Assembly: GCF_021404465.1 (NCBI RefSeq)
Contig: NZ_JABFTT010000006.1
Coordinates: 62,001-126,000 of the forward strand
Length of the DNA: 64,000 nt
Origin: Billgrantia zhangzhouensis
Lineage (GTDB): Bacteria; Pseudomonadota; Gammaproteobacteria; Pseudomonadales; Halomonadaceae
Direction: 5' to 3'
Under the pieces are notes generated by a model. That model had not been told where the DNA came from. It saw only the letters and a program-made list of their open reading frames with translations, and did not search any database. Within the stretch, counting starts at the first letter, position 1. Each line of letters begins with the position of its first letter. This document shows positions 28,169 to 37,059 of this stretch, one piece after another. A program made the position numbers and the translations under genes.

Positions 28169-28788
28169 GCTGTTGCCCTCGTTGCGCGGCCCTCATCGCC
28201 GTCATCCCGGACGAGTCCGAAGAGAAAAGTTCCTTAACTTCCGATGCCACTCGCATCGAGCAAGACTTCTCCTGGCAGGATAACAGTCGACTTTTAAGAC
28301 ATAACCTAGACCAACGTCCAAGGAGGCGGCTGCATAAAATGCGAGCACTTCACTAGACAATGGTCTTACAAGAAAGCGATATAGACAAAGGTCCAATGCT
28401 AGACAATCGTCCTATCGCAACGGCGGCAATATCACGACATCACTCGTGCGAAAATCATAATCCATTGATACATAAACAAAAAATGAGACAAAGAAATATC
28501 GCAGTTTACTCATGATACCAAAGTCTGGGATTTTATTTTTCGCTTTTATTGACCACTATTACACATGAATCATGCAGGGCAATCGTATCTTGATAATGCG
28601 GCTCGACGATTGGTTAATCGACATGGTGGATAGTGCGGCTCGTCCGCGGGGAGCAATGGGGAACACAGGCGTTTGCCTACGCCTTTGGCCACACCACCGA
28701 CTCGACTCGCATTGTGCGAACCTCCTGACGAAACCTGGCAACTCTACTGTGCAACTTCCCAACCTCAACAATAAGTGGAGAGCATCAC
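28169..28788. other. Divergent regulatory region between the DUF294 gene and the symporter operon
   Basis: A 620-base AT-rich region (especially 28430-28570) with no convincing gene. It contains four 13-bp operator-like repeats at 28307-28412. A candidate sigma-70 promoter for the plus strand is ACGACA (28434-28439), 16 bp, CATAAT (28456-28461), which would place the nearest repeat at about -61.5 from the start. That implies a leader of about 320 bases. A short open frame in 28572-28799 has no coding character and was left out. Confidence 0.6.
28307..28412. repeat. Four copies of a 13-bp palindromic operator-like element
   Basis: The 13-mers start at 28307 (TAGACCAACGTCC), 28354 (TAGACAATGGTCT), 28382 (TAGACAAAGGTCC) and 28400 (TAGACAATCGTCC), with spacings of 47, 28 and 18 bases. 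Each has the symmetric core AGAC-N4-GTCY. The same element is found twice upstream of acs (49236-49248 and 49312-49324). Probable binding sites of a LuxR-type regulator, most likely CrbR. Confidence 0.75.
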
Positions 28789-29049
28789 ATGGCAGATGAC
28801 AAAACCAATGCTGCTGCGTACTGGAAGGCGAACGTACGCCTGATCACCGGATGCCTGATCGTCTGGGCATTCGTCTCCTACGGCTGCGCCATCCTGTTTC
28901 GCCCCCTCCTTTCCGGCATCCCGATCGGCGGAACCGATCTCGGATTCTGGTTTGCTCAGCAGGGTTCCATCCTGACCTTCATCGGCTTGATCTTCTTCTA
29001 TGCCTGGAAGATGAACAAGCTCGACCAGAAGTTCGGCCTCGGGGAGTAA
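28789..29049 (+). CDS. DUF4212 small symporter subunit
   Basis: 86 residues, two hydrophobic helices (TGCLIVWAFVSYGCAILF, FIGLIFFYAWKM) and FWFAQQGSI, the DUF4212 pattern of the small subunit that accompanies VC_2705-type sodium/solute symporters. Often annotated YjcH-like in acetate loci. It lies 6 bases before the large subunit, so co-translated. Ribosome-binding site GGAGAG. Confidence 0.9.
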   Translation: MADDKTNAAAYWKANVRLITGCLIVWAFVSYGCAILFRPLLSGIPIGGTDLGFWFAQQGSILTFIGLIFFYAWKMNKLDQKFGLGE

Positions 29050-29055
29050 GCCAGC

Positions 29056-30852
29056 ATGAGCCAGTTTGCCATCAACCTTCTCTTCGTGGGCGGCTCGTTT
29101 GCCCTCTACATCGGCATCGCCATCTGGGCGCGTGCCGGCTCGACCAAGGACTTCTATGTCGCCGGCGGCGGCGTCCATCCGGTCACCAACGGCATGGCCA
29201 CGGCGGCCGACTGGATGTCCGCAGCATCTTTCATTTCCATGGCAGGCCTGCTGGCTTCCGGCGGCTATGCCAACTCGACCTACCTAATGGGCTGGACCGG
29301 CGGCTACGTGATCCTGGCCATGCTGCTGGCCCCCTACCTGCGTAAGTTCGGCAAGTTCACCGTGCCCGACTTCATCGGTGACCGCTTCTACAGCAAGACG
29401 GCCCGCATCGTTGCTGTCGTGTGTCTCATCGTGGCCTCGGTGACCTACGTCATCGGTCAGATGACCGGCGCCGGTGTGGCCTTCTCGCGCTTCCTCGAGG
29501 TGCCAAGCAGTGTGGGTATCTGGATCGCTGCGGCCATCGTCTTCCTGTATGCGGTATTCGGCGGCATGAAGGGCATCACCTACACCCAGGTAGCGCAGTA
29601 CATCGTGCTGATCATCGCCTATACGATCCCCGCCGTGTTCATCGCCATGCATCTGACCGGCAACCCGATCCCGATGTTCGGCATGTTCAGCACTCACACC
29701 GAATCCGGCGTACCGCTGCTGGCCAAGCTCGATGAAGTGGTCAATGCGCTGGGCTTCCGCGACTACACCGCCGACGTCGACAACAAGCTCAACATGGTGC
29801 TGTTCACCTTGTCGCTGATGATCGGTACCGCTGGCCTGCCCCACGTCATCATTCGCTTCTTCACTGTGCCGAAAGTGGCCGATGCTCGCTGGTCCGCCGG
29901 CTGGGCGCTGGTGTTCATCGCCCTGCTCTACCTGACCGCTCCGGCCGTAGGCTCCATGGCCCGCCTCAACCTCGCCACCACCATCTTCCCGGAAATGGCC
30001 GGCCAGGTGGAGGATTACGAAGCGGCAGCAGAAGAAGCGTTGGCCTACGAAGATCGGCCGCAGTGGGTGCGCACCTGGGAGGAAACCGGGCTGATCACCT
30101 TCACCGATCACAACAACGACGGCCGCATCCAGATGTACAACGACGCCAACCCGGCCTTCCAGCCGATTGCCGAGCAGCGCGGCTGGGAAGGCAACGAGCT
30201 GACCGTCAACAACGACATCCTGGTATTGGCCAACCCGGAAATCGCCAACCTGCCGGGCTGGGTCATCGGTCTGATCGCAGCCGGTGGTATCGCGGCGGCA
30301 CTCTCCACCGCGGCAGGCCTGCTGCTGGCCATCTCCTCCGCCATCAGTCATGACCTGATCAAAAACACCATCAACCCCAACATCACCGAGAAAGGTGAAA
30401 TGTTGGCGGCGCGTATCTCCATGGCCGGCGCTATCCTGCTGGCGACCTATCTGGGGCTCAATCCGCCCGGATTCGCCGCCCAGACCGTGGCACTGGCCTT
30501 CGGTATCGCCGCTGCCTCGCTGTTCCCGGCCCTGATGATGGGCATCTTCTCCACCCGGATGAACAGCAAGGGCGCCATCTGCGGCATGCTCGCCGGCCTG
30601 ATTAGCACCCTGTTGTACATCTTCACCTACCTGGGCTGGTTCTTCATCCCCGGAACCAACATGCTGCCGAATACGGAAGCGAACTGGATCCTGGGTATCT
30701 CACCGCTTTCCTTCGGTGCCGTGGGTGCGATGATCAACTTCGCCGTGGCCTACGCGGTCTCCACCGCCACTGAAGAGCCCCCGCAGGAGATCCAGGACCT
30801 GGTGCAGAGCGTGCGTTATCCGAAAGGCGCTGGCGCTGCGATCGACCACTAA
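29056..30852 (+). CDS. actP: Sodium:solute symporter, VC_2705/ActP type (probable acetate or short monocarboxylate)
   Basis: 598 residues, about 12-13 helices of the SSS fold (FYVAGGGVHPVTNGMATAAD, TGAGVAFSRFLEVP, GTAGLPHVIIRFFTVP, AAALSTAAGLLLAISSAISHD). The VC_2705 group has a soluble insertion, here about residues 315-400 between helices; it includes DHNNDGRIQMYN (residues 351-362), an EF-hand or dockerin-like loop. Cluster membership (DUF4212, CrbS/R, acs motif) points to acetate uptake, though close substrates such as propionate cannot be excluded. Confidence 0.88.
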   Translation: MSQFAINLLFVGGSFALYIGIAIWARAGSTKDFYVAGGGVHPVTNGMATAADWMSAASFISMAGLLASGGYANSTYLMGWTGGYVILAMLLAPYLRKFGKFTVPDFIGDRFYSKTARIVAVVCLIVASVTYVIGQMTGAGVAFSRFLEVPSSVGIWIAAAIVFLYAVFGGMKGITYTQVAQYIVLIIAYTIPAVFIAMHLTGNPIPMFGMFSTHTESGVPLLAKLDEVVNALGFRDYTADVDNKLNMVLFTLSLMIGTAGLPHVIIRFFTVPKVADARWSAGWALVFIALLYLTAPAVGSMARLNLATTIFPEMAGQVEDYEAAAEEALAYEDRPQWVRTWEETGLITFTDHNNDGRIQMYNDANPAFQPIAEQRGWEGNELTVNNDILVLANPEIANLPGWVIGLIAAGGIAAALSTAAGLLLAISSAISHDLIKNTINPNITEKGEMLAARISMAGAILLATYLGLNPPGFAAQTVALAFGIAAASLFPALMMGIFSTRMNSKGAICGMLAGLISTLLYIFTYLGWFFIPGTNMLPNTEANWILGISPLSFGAVGAMINFAVAYAVSTATEEPPQEIQDLVQSVRYPKGAGAAIDH

Positions 30853-30865
30853 GCCATAATGGTTG

Positions 30866-30886
30866 CCCGGCCCACTGCGGGCCGGG
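30866..30886 (+). other. Hairpin after the symporter gene
   Basis: Stem CCCGGCCC / GGGCCGGG, loop ACTGC, 13 bases after the stop codon. Lacks a T tract; a second, better hairpin follows. Confidence 0.5.
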
Positions 30887-30897
30887 TATCGAACCAG

Positions 30898-30930
30898 ATC
30901 GGGCTTCCCTCCGGGAAGCCCGATTGCTTT
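30898..30930 (+). terminator. Terminator between actP and the next gene
   Basis: Perfect 12-bp stem ATCGGGCTTCCC / GGGAAGCCCGAT with a 3-base loop, followed by TGCTTT. Likely the main terminator of the symporter operon. Confidence 0.72.
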
Positions 30931-30944
30931 GAGAAGGTGGTATT

Positions 30945-31460
30945 ATGATTTGGCACTTGATTGCGGCGATTTTCGCCGGCCTGGGGGCAGCCGGCATCGG
31001 CCTGATGCTGCGCCTGGCCAGCGGCAAGCGCTTGCCGAAATGGATCATCCCGGTATTTGCCGGCCTGGGCATGCTGGGCTACCAGATCCACTACGAATAT
31101 TCGTGGTTCGACCACAAGCGTAGCCAACTACCTGCCACCGCCCAGGTGGTGGACACGCGCCAGGACAGCATGGTGTGGCGCCCCTGGACTTACTTCTTTC
31201 CGATGACGGTGTCCTTCAGCGTCGTCGATAAGAGCAGTATGGTGCCAGCTCAGGGAGACGACGCTCAGTTGGTCGAGTTCATCCTCTACCGCTTCGAGAA
31301 AGAGTACGTGGATCAGCTTCATCACCAACCCTACCTGATGAACTGCGACTCCGCCGAAATGGTGCCGCTCACCAGTGACAACCACCAGCCACGCCTCGAC
31401 GGCCTGCGCCCGGTGGAAGAGGATTCGCGTCTCTTCCAGGCAGTCTGCTCCCCCTGGTAA
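30945..31460 (+). CDS. Conserved hypothetical membrane-anchored protein
   Basis: 171 residues. Two N-terminal hydrophobic helices (LIAAIFAGLGAAGIGLML and WIIPVFAGLGMLGYQI) followed by a soluble domain with YFFPMTVSFSVVDKSS and two late cysteines (MNCDSAEM, FQAVCSPW). I do not recognise the family. A GAGAAGG ribosome-binding site precedes the ATG. It is between the symporter terminator and crbS, on the same strand. Confidence 0.7.
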   Translation: MIWHLIAAIFAGLGAAGIGLMLRLASGKRLPKWIIPVFAGLGMLGYQIHYEYSWFDHKRSQLPATAQVVDTRQDSMVWRPWTYFFPMTVSFSVVDKSSMVPAQGDDAQLVEFILYRFEKEYVDQLHHQPYLMNCDSAEMVPLTSDNHQPRLDGLRPVEEDSRLFQAVCSPW

Positions 31461-31550
31461 GTCCCGGTCGTAATCGATGCCTCTCCCGGTCCGAGTGTCC
31501 TCGGGCCGATATCCCTTTAGAATGATCGGTACTTGCCGGGGGGAGAAAGC

Positions 31551-34500
31551 ATGTTTGCCGGTTGGCTACTGATCGCCGTATCACTACTCTACATCGCCAT
31601 ACTCTTCGGTATCGCCTGGCTGGGCGATCGTAATGCGCGCCGCCGTGGCGCCAGTCGCAAACGCCCCGTCATCTATATCCTGGCGCTGGCCATCTACTGT
31701 ACCTCCTGGAGTTTCTACGGTGCGGTCGGTCAGGCCGCCACCGCCGGCTGGTCCTTCGCCAGCATTTATGTCGGCCCGATTCTCACTTTCCTGTTGTTCT
31801 GGCCGATACTCGCCAAGATGATCCGCGTGGCCAAGCGGCAGAACATCACTTCGATCGCCGACTTCATCGCTTCGCGCTACGGCAAGGCGCAGTCCCTGGC
31901 GGCCTTCGCCAGCCTGGTCGCGCTGATCGGCACGCTGCCCTACATCGCCCTGCAACTGAAGGCCGTGTCGACCTCGTTCGCGGTGCTGACGGATGCCGCC
32001 GATATCACCCATACCCCGCTTTTCGCCGATACCGCCTTCTTCGTCGCGGTGGTCATGGCCGCCTTTGCCATCCTGTTCGGTACGCGCCACACCGATGCCA
32101 CCGAACACCACGAGGGGCTGATTCACGCCGTCGCCTTCGAATCGATGGTCAAGCTGCTGGCCTTCCTGCTGCTCGGAGCCTACGTGACCTGGGGCATGTT
32201 CGATGGTCTCGGCGAGCTAATGGCGCTCGCCGACACCCAACTGGAACTGCAGCGCCAGCTCGCCGACCAGGACTTCGGCCGCGGCTTCTGGGCTCAGACA
32301 CTGCTGGCGATGTTGGCAATCTTCTGCCTGCCGCGTCAGTTCCATGTCGCCGTGGTGGAAAATACCCATCCCAATGATGCCTCGAAGGCACGCTGGCTGT
32401 TTCCGCTCTACCTGGTGGCCTTCGCCTTCTTCATCCTGCCGATCGCCGCCGCCGGCTTGACCCTGTTCCCCGACGGCACGGTGGAACCCGACACTTTCGT
32501 GCTGGCGCTGCCCATGGCCGCCGGCCAGCAGTGGCTGACCCTGCTCACCTATATCGGCGGCTTCTCGGCGGCGACCGGCATGGTCATCGTCGCCACGGTG
32601 GCAGTCTCGATCATGATCTCCAACGAGATCGTGATTCCCCTGCTGTTCCGGCTGCGCTGGCTGGACACTCGGCCGCGCGATTACGGTCGGCTGGTGCTGC
32701 AGGCCCGGCGCATCACCATCGGGGTGATCCTGGCGCTGGCCTACGGCTTCTACCAGTTGATCGGCGAGCTCACCTCGCTGGCCTCGATCGGCATGCTCTC
32801 CTTCGCCGCAGCAGCCCAGTTCGCCCCCGCCCTGCTCGGTGGGCTCTACTGGAAACGCGGTAATCGCCTCGGGGTGGTTGTCGGCATGAATGCCGGCTTT
32901 GCCATCTGGGCCTACAGCCTGCTGATGCCGGGAATGATCCAGGCGGGCGTGCTGCCGGCCGAATGGCTCGCCGGTGGCCCTTTCGGCCACCCCTGGCTGA
33001 CGCCCACCGCACTGTTCGGGCTCAATTTCGGCGACTCCTTCACCCATGGCGTAATGCTCTCGCTCGGCGTCAACCTGTTCTGCTACATCTTCGTTTCCCA
33101 GGTCACCTCGCAGCGGGTGGTGGAACGCATCCAGGCCTCACTGTTCGTCGACAGCGTCGAGACCCGCCAGACTTCCGTCAACCGCCCCTGGACCGGCGCC
33201 ACCACGGTGGGCGACCTGAAGGTCCTGTGCGAACGCTTCCTCGGCGCAGGCCAAGTGGCACGCGCCTTCGACGACTACGCGCGGCGCACCGGCAAGCCGC
33301 TGGAAGACGGCAACCGCGCCTCCATCGACGTGATCCAGTTCACCGAACGCTTCCTCGCTTCGGTGCTCGGGGCTTCCTCGGCGCGCATCGTGGTCAACTC
33401 GGCGCTACAGGGGCGCGGCATCGGCATCTCCGACGTCATCTCCATCGTCGATGAGGCCTCCCAGGTGCTCGAGTTCAACCGTGCCCTGCTGCAGGCCACC
33501 ATCGAGAACATCAACCAGGGCATCAGCGTGGTCGACCAGAACATGCGCCTGGTGGTGTGGAACCAGCGCTACCTGGAACTGTTCCGCTTCCCCGATCATT
33601 TGATCCGGGTCGGCGCGCCGATCGACAAGATCTTCCGCTACAACGCCCACAACGGCGAGTACGGCCCCGGCGACCCGGAAGAGCACGTGCAGCTGTTGAT
33701 CGACAACATCCGCGACGGCCAGCCTCATCGCTACGTGCGCTACCGCCAGGACGGCAGCGTACTCGAAGTGCAGGGCAACCCCATGCCGGGCGGCGGTTTC
33801 GTCTACACCTACCAGGACATTACCCAGCAGAAGCGCATCGAGGAGGCGCTGATACGCTCGGAGAACAACATCCGCATCTATACCGACAACGTGCCGGCGC
33901 TGATCGCCTATTTCGACAAGGAGTGCCGCTACCTCTTCACCAACCGCGCCTACGAGCAGGCCTTCGGCATCGATCGCAACGAGGTCATCGGCAGGCACCT
34001 CGACAGCGCCATCAGCGAGGAGATGGCACGCGAACGCAAGCCGTGGATTCACCGTGCGCTGACCGGCGAGCGGGTCAGCTTCGAGGTGTCGATGTGGATC
34101 GGCGACGCCCTGCGCTATATGCTGGTGACCTATACCCCCCATTTCGGTGACAGCGGCGCGATCCTGGGCTTCTTCTCGCTCTACCAGGACATCACCGAGC
34201 GGCGCCTGGCCGAGATCGCCCTCAAGGAGACTAACGAGAATCTGGAGGAGCGGGTTCGTGAACGTACCCTGGCGTTGTCCGAGGCCAATACTGCGCTGCG
34301 CCAGGAAAACCGGGTGCGTGCCGAGGCCGAACAGGCCCTGCGCCAGGCCAAACAGGTCGCCGAGGATGCCAACGCCTCCAAGACCCGCTTCCTCGCCGCC
34401 GCCAGCCACGACCTGCTACAACCGTTGAACGCCGCGCGTCTGTTCACTTCGGCGCTGTCCCAGGAAATGGACGCCGACGACATGAAGCGTACCATCGGCC

Positions 34501-35498
34501 ATATCGACAACTCGCTGCAGGCCGCCGAGGAGCTGCTCGGCACCCTGCTCGATATCTCCAAGCTGGATGCTGGCGCCCTCACCCCGCGCCGCAGCCACTT
34601 CGCCCTGGCCGACATCTTCCGCCCGCTACGAGCCGAGTTCGAGGTCATGGCCGAGGAGCGCGGACTGGACCTGGTAGTGGTACCGACCCGGGCCTGGGTC
34701 GACAGCGACCCGCAGATGCTGCGCCGGATCATCCAGAACTTCCTCTCCAACGCACTGCGCTACACCCAGGAGGGCCGGGTGTTGCTGGGCTGTCGCCGCC
34801 GCGGCGCACGACTGACCATCGAAGTGTGGGACTCGGGGCCGGGCATTCCCGAATCCAAGCAGGCGGAGATCTTCCAGGAGTTCCGCCGTTTGGACCAGGT
34901 CTCGCGGCACAAGGAGAGCGAAAAGGGATTGGGGCTGGGTCTTTCCATTGCCGACCGCATGAGCCGGGTGCTGAACCATCCGATCAAGGTCTTCTCTCGA
35001 GAAAGCATCGGCACCATGTTCTCGGTGAGCGTACCGGTAGTCGCGCCGCGCAGTGCCGCCGAACGTGCCGAGGAAGCGGCCTCCCCGCGACGGATAGGCA
35101 ATAAGCTGGTCGGCACCCGCATGCTGTGCATCGACAACGAGACGCTCATTCTCGAAGGCATGAAAGCGATGCTCTCGGGCTGGGGCTGCGAGGTCTATAC
35201 CGCCACCAGTATCGGTGGCGCCAAGTCAATCCTGCGCAACCTGGACGGCGAGCCGGATGCCATACTCGCCGACTACCACCTTGACAACGAAGTGACCGGA
35301 CTGATGGCCCTGGAAGCCCTGAGCGAGCGGCTACAGGGCGCGGTACCAGGCATAGTGATTACCGCTGATCGCACCGAGGAAGTAGCAGAGGAGATCCGCC
35401 GCAGCGGCTATCATCTGCTGCAGAAGCCGGTGCGCCCCGCCGCCCTGCGCGCCCTGTTGACCCGCACGCTGCAGGCCAGCCGGGCGCCTAGCGCCTAA
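31551..35498 (+). CDS. crbS: Symporter-domain hybrid histidine kinase CrbS
   Basis: 1315 residues. About residues 1-500: SSS-family transporter-like 13-helix domain (ATAGWSFASIYVGPILTF, NITSIADFIASRYGK). Then two PAS domains (about 640-770 and 770-890), a coiled coil, HisKA with H in FLAAASHDLLQPLNAARLF, HATPase (NFLSNALRYTQ, DSGPGIPE, KGLGLGLS) and a C-terminal receiver (ILADYHLDNEVTG, phospho-Asp). This is the architecture of CrbS, which with CrbR controls acs and the acetate switch in vibrios and pseudomonads. The ATG at 31551 has GGGGGGAGAAAGC upstream. Convergent with crbR. Confidence 0.92.
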   Translation: MFAGWLLIAVSLLYIAILFGIAWLGDRNARRRGASRKRPVIYILALAIYCTSWSFYGAVGQAATAGWSFASIYVGPILTFLLFWPILAKMIRVAKRQNITSIADFIASRYGKAQSLAAFASLVALIGTLPYIALQLKAVSTSFAVLTDAADITHTPLFADTAFFVAVVMAAFAILFGTRHTDATEHHEGLIHAVAFESMVKLLAFLLLGAYVTWGMFDGLGELMALADTQLELQRQLADQDFGRGFWAQTLLAMLAIFCLPRQFHVAVVENTHPNDASKARWLFPLYLVAFAFFILPIAAAGLTLFPDGTVEPDTFVLALPMAAGQQWLTLLTYIGGFSAATGMVIVATVAVSIMISNEIVIPLLFRLRWLDTRPRDYGRLVLQARRITIGVILALAYGFYQLIGELTSLASIGMLSFAAAAQFAPALLGGLYWKRGNRLGVVVGMNAGFAIWAYSLLMPGMIQAGVLPAEWLAGGPFGHPWLTPTALFGLNFGDSFTHGVMLSLGVNLFCYIFVSQVTSQRVVERIQASLFVDSVETRQTSVNRPWTGATTVGDLKVLCERFLGAGQVARAFDDYARRTGKPLEDGNRASIDVIQFTERFLASVLGASSARIVVNSALQGRGIGISDVISIVDEASQVLEFNRALLQATIENINQGISVVDQNMRLVVWNQRYLELFRFPDHLIRVGAPIDKIFRYNAHNGEYGPGDPEEHVQLLIDNIRDGQPHRYVRYRQDGSVLEVQGNPMPGGGFVYTYQDITQQKRIEEALIRSENNIRIYTDNVPALIAYFDKECRYLFTNRAYEQAFGIDRNEVIGRHLDSAISEEMARERKPWIHRALTGERVSFEVSMWIGDALRYMLVTYTPHFGDSGAILGFFSLYQDITERRLAEIALKETNENLEERVRERTLALSEANTALRQENRVRAEAEQALRQAKQVAEDANASKTRFLAAASHDLLQPLNAARLFTSALSQEMDADDMKRTIGHIDNSLQAAEELLGTLLDISKLDAGALTPRRSHFALADIFRPLRAEFEVMAEERGLDLVVVPTRAWVDSDPQMLRRIIQNFLSNALRYTQEGRVLLGCRRRGARLTIEVWDSGPGIPESKQAEIFQEFRRLDQVSRHKESEKGLGLGLSIADRMSRVLNHPIKVFSRESIGTMFSVSVPVVAPRSAAERAEEAASPRRIGNKLVGTRMLCIDNETLILEGMKAMLSGWGCEVYTATSIGGAKSILRNLDGEPDAILADYHLDNEVTGLMALEALSERLQGAVPGIVITADRTEEVAEEIRRSGYHLLQKPVRPAALRALLTRTLQASRAPSA

Positions 35499-35527
35499 CG
35501 CAGCGAGCAACGAGCCCAACACGAGGA

Positions 35528-35548
35528 GCCCACGACATGGTCGTGGGC
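35528..35548. terminator. Hairpin between convergent crbS and crbR
   Basis: 9-bp stem GCCCACGAC / GTCGTGGGC, loop ATG. No T tract; probable mRNA end signal or a bidirectional block. Confidence 0.5.
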
Positions 35549-35553
35549 CCCTC

Positions 35554-35605
35554 GCTCGAAGCTCGAAGCTCGAAGCTCGAAGCTCGAAGCTCGAAGCTCG
35601 AAGCT
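35554..35605. repeat. Seven-copy 7-bp tandem repeat (GCTCGAA)
   Basis: Seven perfect contiguous copies of GCTCGAA (35554-35602) plus GCT, directly abutting the crbR stop (TAG, 35604-35606 on the minus strand). It is outside both reading frames. A likely variable-number repeat; 49 bases is short. Confidence 0.95.
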
Positions 35606-36266
35606 AGGATTCGACCTTGGGCGGCTCCACTTCTAGCTTCTGCGCGGCGATGACCGCCTGGGTGCGAGAGTGCACGCCCAGCTTGCGCAGGATGGCGGTC
35701 ACATGAGCCTTGATGGTGGCCTCGGAGACGTTCAACTCGTAAGCGATCTGCTTGTTGAGCAGGCCTTCTGTAAGCATGTTGAGCACTCGGAACTGCTGCG
35801 GCGTCAGCGAGGCGATGGCCTCGGCGAAGCGGGTCTCCTCCTCGTTGGCGTCGCCTAGGGCATCGGCCAGCTCCTGAGGCAGCCACACCTCGCCATCGAG
35901 GATCTCGCTGACCGCCTCGGCAATCAGCTGCAAGGATGAGGATTTGGGAATGAAGCCCGAAGCACCGTAGTCGATAGCGCGCCGTACCACATGCGGCTCA
36001 TCGCTGCCGGATACCACTGCCACTGGAATGTCCGGGGTCTGGCCGCGAAGCTGAATCAGGCCGGAAAAGCCATGGGCTCCCGGCATGTGCAGGTCGAGCA
36101 GAATCAGGTCGGCATCGGGGTGGCGAGTCACCACCTCACAGGTGGCCTCCATGGTGTCGGATTCGACGATCTCGGCCTGGGGCGCCAGCTGGCGCAGCGC
36201 CTGCGTCAGCGCTGCACGGAACAGCGGATGGTCATCGGCAACGATGAATTTCTGGGCAAAGGCCAT
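35604..36266 (-). CDS. crbR: LuxR-family response regulator CrbR
   Basis: 220 residues. Receiver domain (FIVADDHPLFRAAL, phospho-Asp in LILLDLHMPG, Lys in GFIPKSS) and a LuxR helix-turn-helix (LTPQQFRVLNMLTEGLLNKQIAYELNVSEATIKAHVTAI). Matches the CrbR/AgmR/ErdR type expected to pair with CrbS and drive acs and actP. The ATG at 36266 has GGAGGAG upstream. Convergent with crbS, an orientation usually seen as linked. Confidence 0.93.
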   Translation of the reverse strand: MAFAQKFIVADDHPLFRAALTQALRQLAPQAEIVESDTMEATCEVVTRHPDADLILLDLHMPGAHGFSGLIQLRGQTPDIPVAVVSGSDEPHVVRRAIDYGASGFIPKSSSLQLIAEAVSEILDGEVWLPQELADALGDANEEETRFAEAIASLTPQQFRVLNMLTEGLLNKQIAYELNVSEATIKAHVTAILRKLGVHSRTQAVIAAQKLEVEPPKVES

Positions 36267-36599
36267 GGATTCTCCTCCGGTTCCTCGAGCACGGCCTAAG
36301 GCCGCCACTTCGGGCTCTTTGATTGTTCATCGCATGTTACCCCATGCTTGAGCGCTTCCCAAGCACATGGGGCCTATTGTCGACAATATCGTTGCCATTG
36401 GATCGTTTGAAGGGAAACCGCCCCAGAACTTGCTACAACCTTTCTTTTCACATGGAAACAGCAACCGTCTTGATGAGAGGGAAAAGCGGCTTCTATCTTC
36501 AAAGACGATGGCAAACGCCAGCAGTGCCGGATCCCCGGTAAATGGAAGTACACGGTGCACGCTAGAAGGCGTGCTGAAAGGAAAGCCAAGGAGACTATC
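36267..36599. other. Divergent region upstream of crbR and the KGG gene
   Basis: 333 bases with no convincing gene. An imperfect inverted repeat CCCCATGCTTG ... CAAGCACATGGGG lies at 36340-36372. A stationary-phase-like -10 (TCTATCTTC, about 36492-36500) could belong to the KGG gene; this is weak. Confidence 0.5.
36340..36372. repeat. Inverted repeat CCCCATG/CATGGGG
   Basis: CCCCATG (36340-36346) plus CTTG pairs with CAAG and CATGGGG (36366-36372), with a CA bulge. Could be an operator or a small terminator on the crbR side; use unknown. Confidence 0.55.
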
Positions 36600-36887
36600 A
36601 TGGCACAGCGCAACCAGAACCCCGGCAATTTTGCCAACGACCCCAAGAAGGCTTCAGAAGCCGGCCAGAAAGGCGGTCAGCGCAGCAGCGGCAACTTCGC
36701 CAACGACCCGCAGAAGGCTTCCGAGGCCGGTCAGAAAGGCGGTCAGCGCAGCAGCGGCAACTTCGCCAACGACCCGCAGAAGGCCTCCCAGGCCGGCCAG
36801 AAAGGCGGTCAGCATAGCGGCGGCAACTTTGCCAACGACCGCCAGAAGGCTTCCGAGGCGGGTCGCAAGGGCGGCAAGAACAGCTGA
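36600..36887 (+). CDS. KGG-repeat stress protein (Con-10/GsiB-like)
   Basis: 95 residues made of four 22-residue repeats, unit NFANDPQKASEAGQKGGQRS, ending KKGGKNS-like. This hydrophilic KGG pattern is typical of the stress-induced Con-10/GsiB group (late-embryogenesis-like), linked to desiccation, osmotic or general stress. CAAGGAG ribosome-binding site, ATG at 36600. A similar AAGGAGAC leader precedes the next two genes. No membrane segment. Confidence 0.9.
   Translation: MAQRNQNPGNFANDPKKASEAGQKGGQRSSGNFANDPQKASEAGQKGGQRSSGNFANDPQKASQAGQKGGQHSGGNFANDRQKASEAGRKGGKNS
36627..36884 (+). repeat. Four tandem 66-bp coding repeats in the KGG gene
   Basis: Units start at residues 10, 32, 54 and 76 (22 residues each, the last slightly truncated). 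The two middle units are almost identical at the DNA level, indicating recent duplication or gene conversion. Confidence 0.85.
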
Positions 36888-37059
36888 GCGCCGCGCTCGC
36901 CTCATCAGCTTTGACCAACCCAAGCTGCCGGAGCCCCTTCCTCCGGTAGCTTCTTCCCATACGCCGGGCGGCTACTGACAGATCATCCGCTTCGAATCCT
37001 GTGCAGTCGGATGCTCGCTGTCTGAAGCCGATGCGGGCCTCAGAGACGAAGGAGACGTC

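Noticed and set aside
28572..28799. Short gene before DUF4212
   Set aside because: No ribosome-binding site, no recognisable composition, runs into the DUF4212 start.
29284..30351. 355-codon frame antisense to the symporter
   Set aside because: Antisense shadow of actP.
35554..35605. CRISPR array
   Set aside because: Unit is 7 bp with no spacers; simple tandem repeat.
36627..36884. CRISPR or non-coding repeat
   Set aside because: The 66-bp repeats are in frame and encode the KGG protein.
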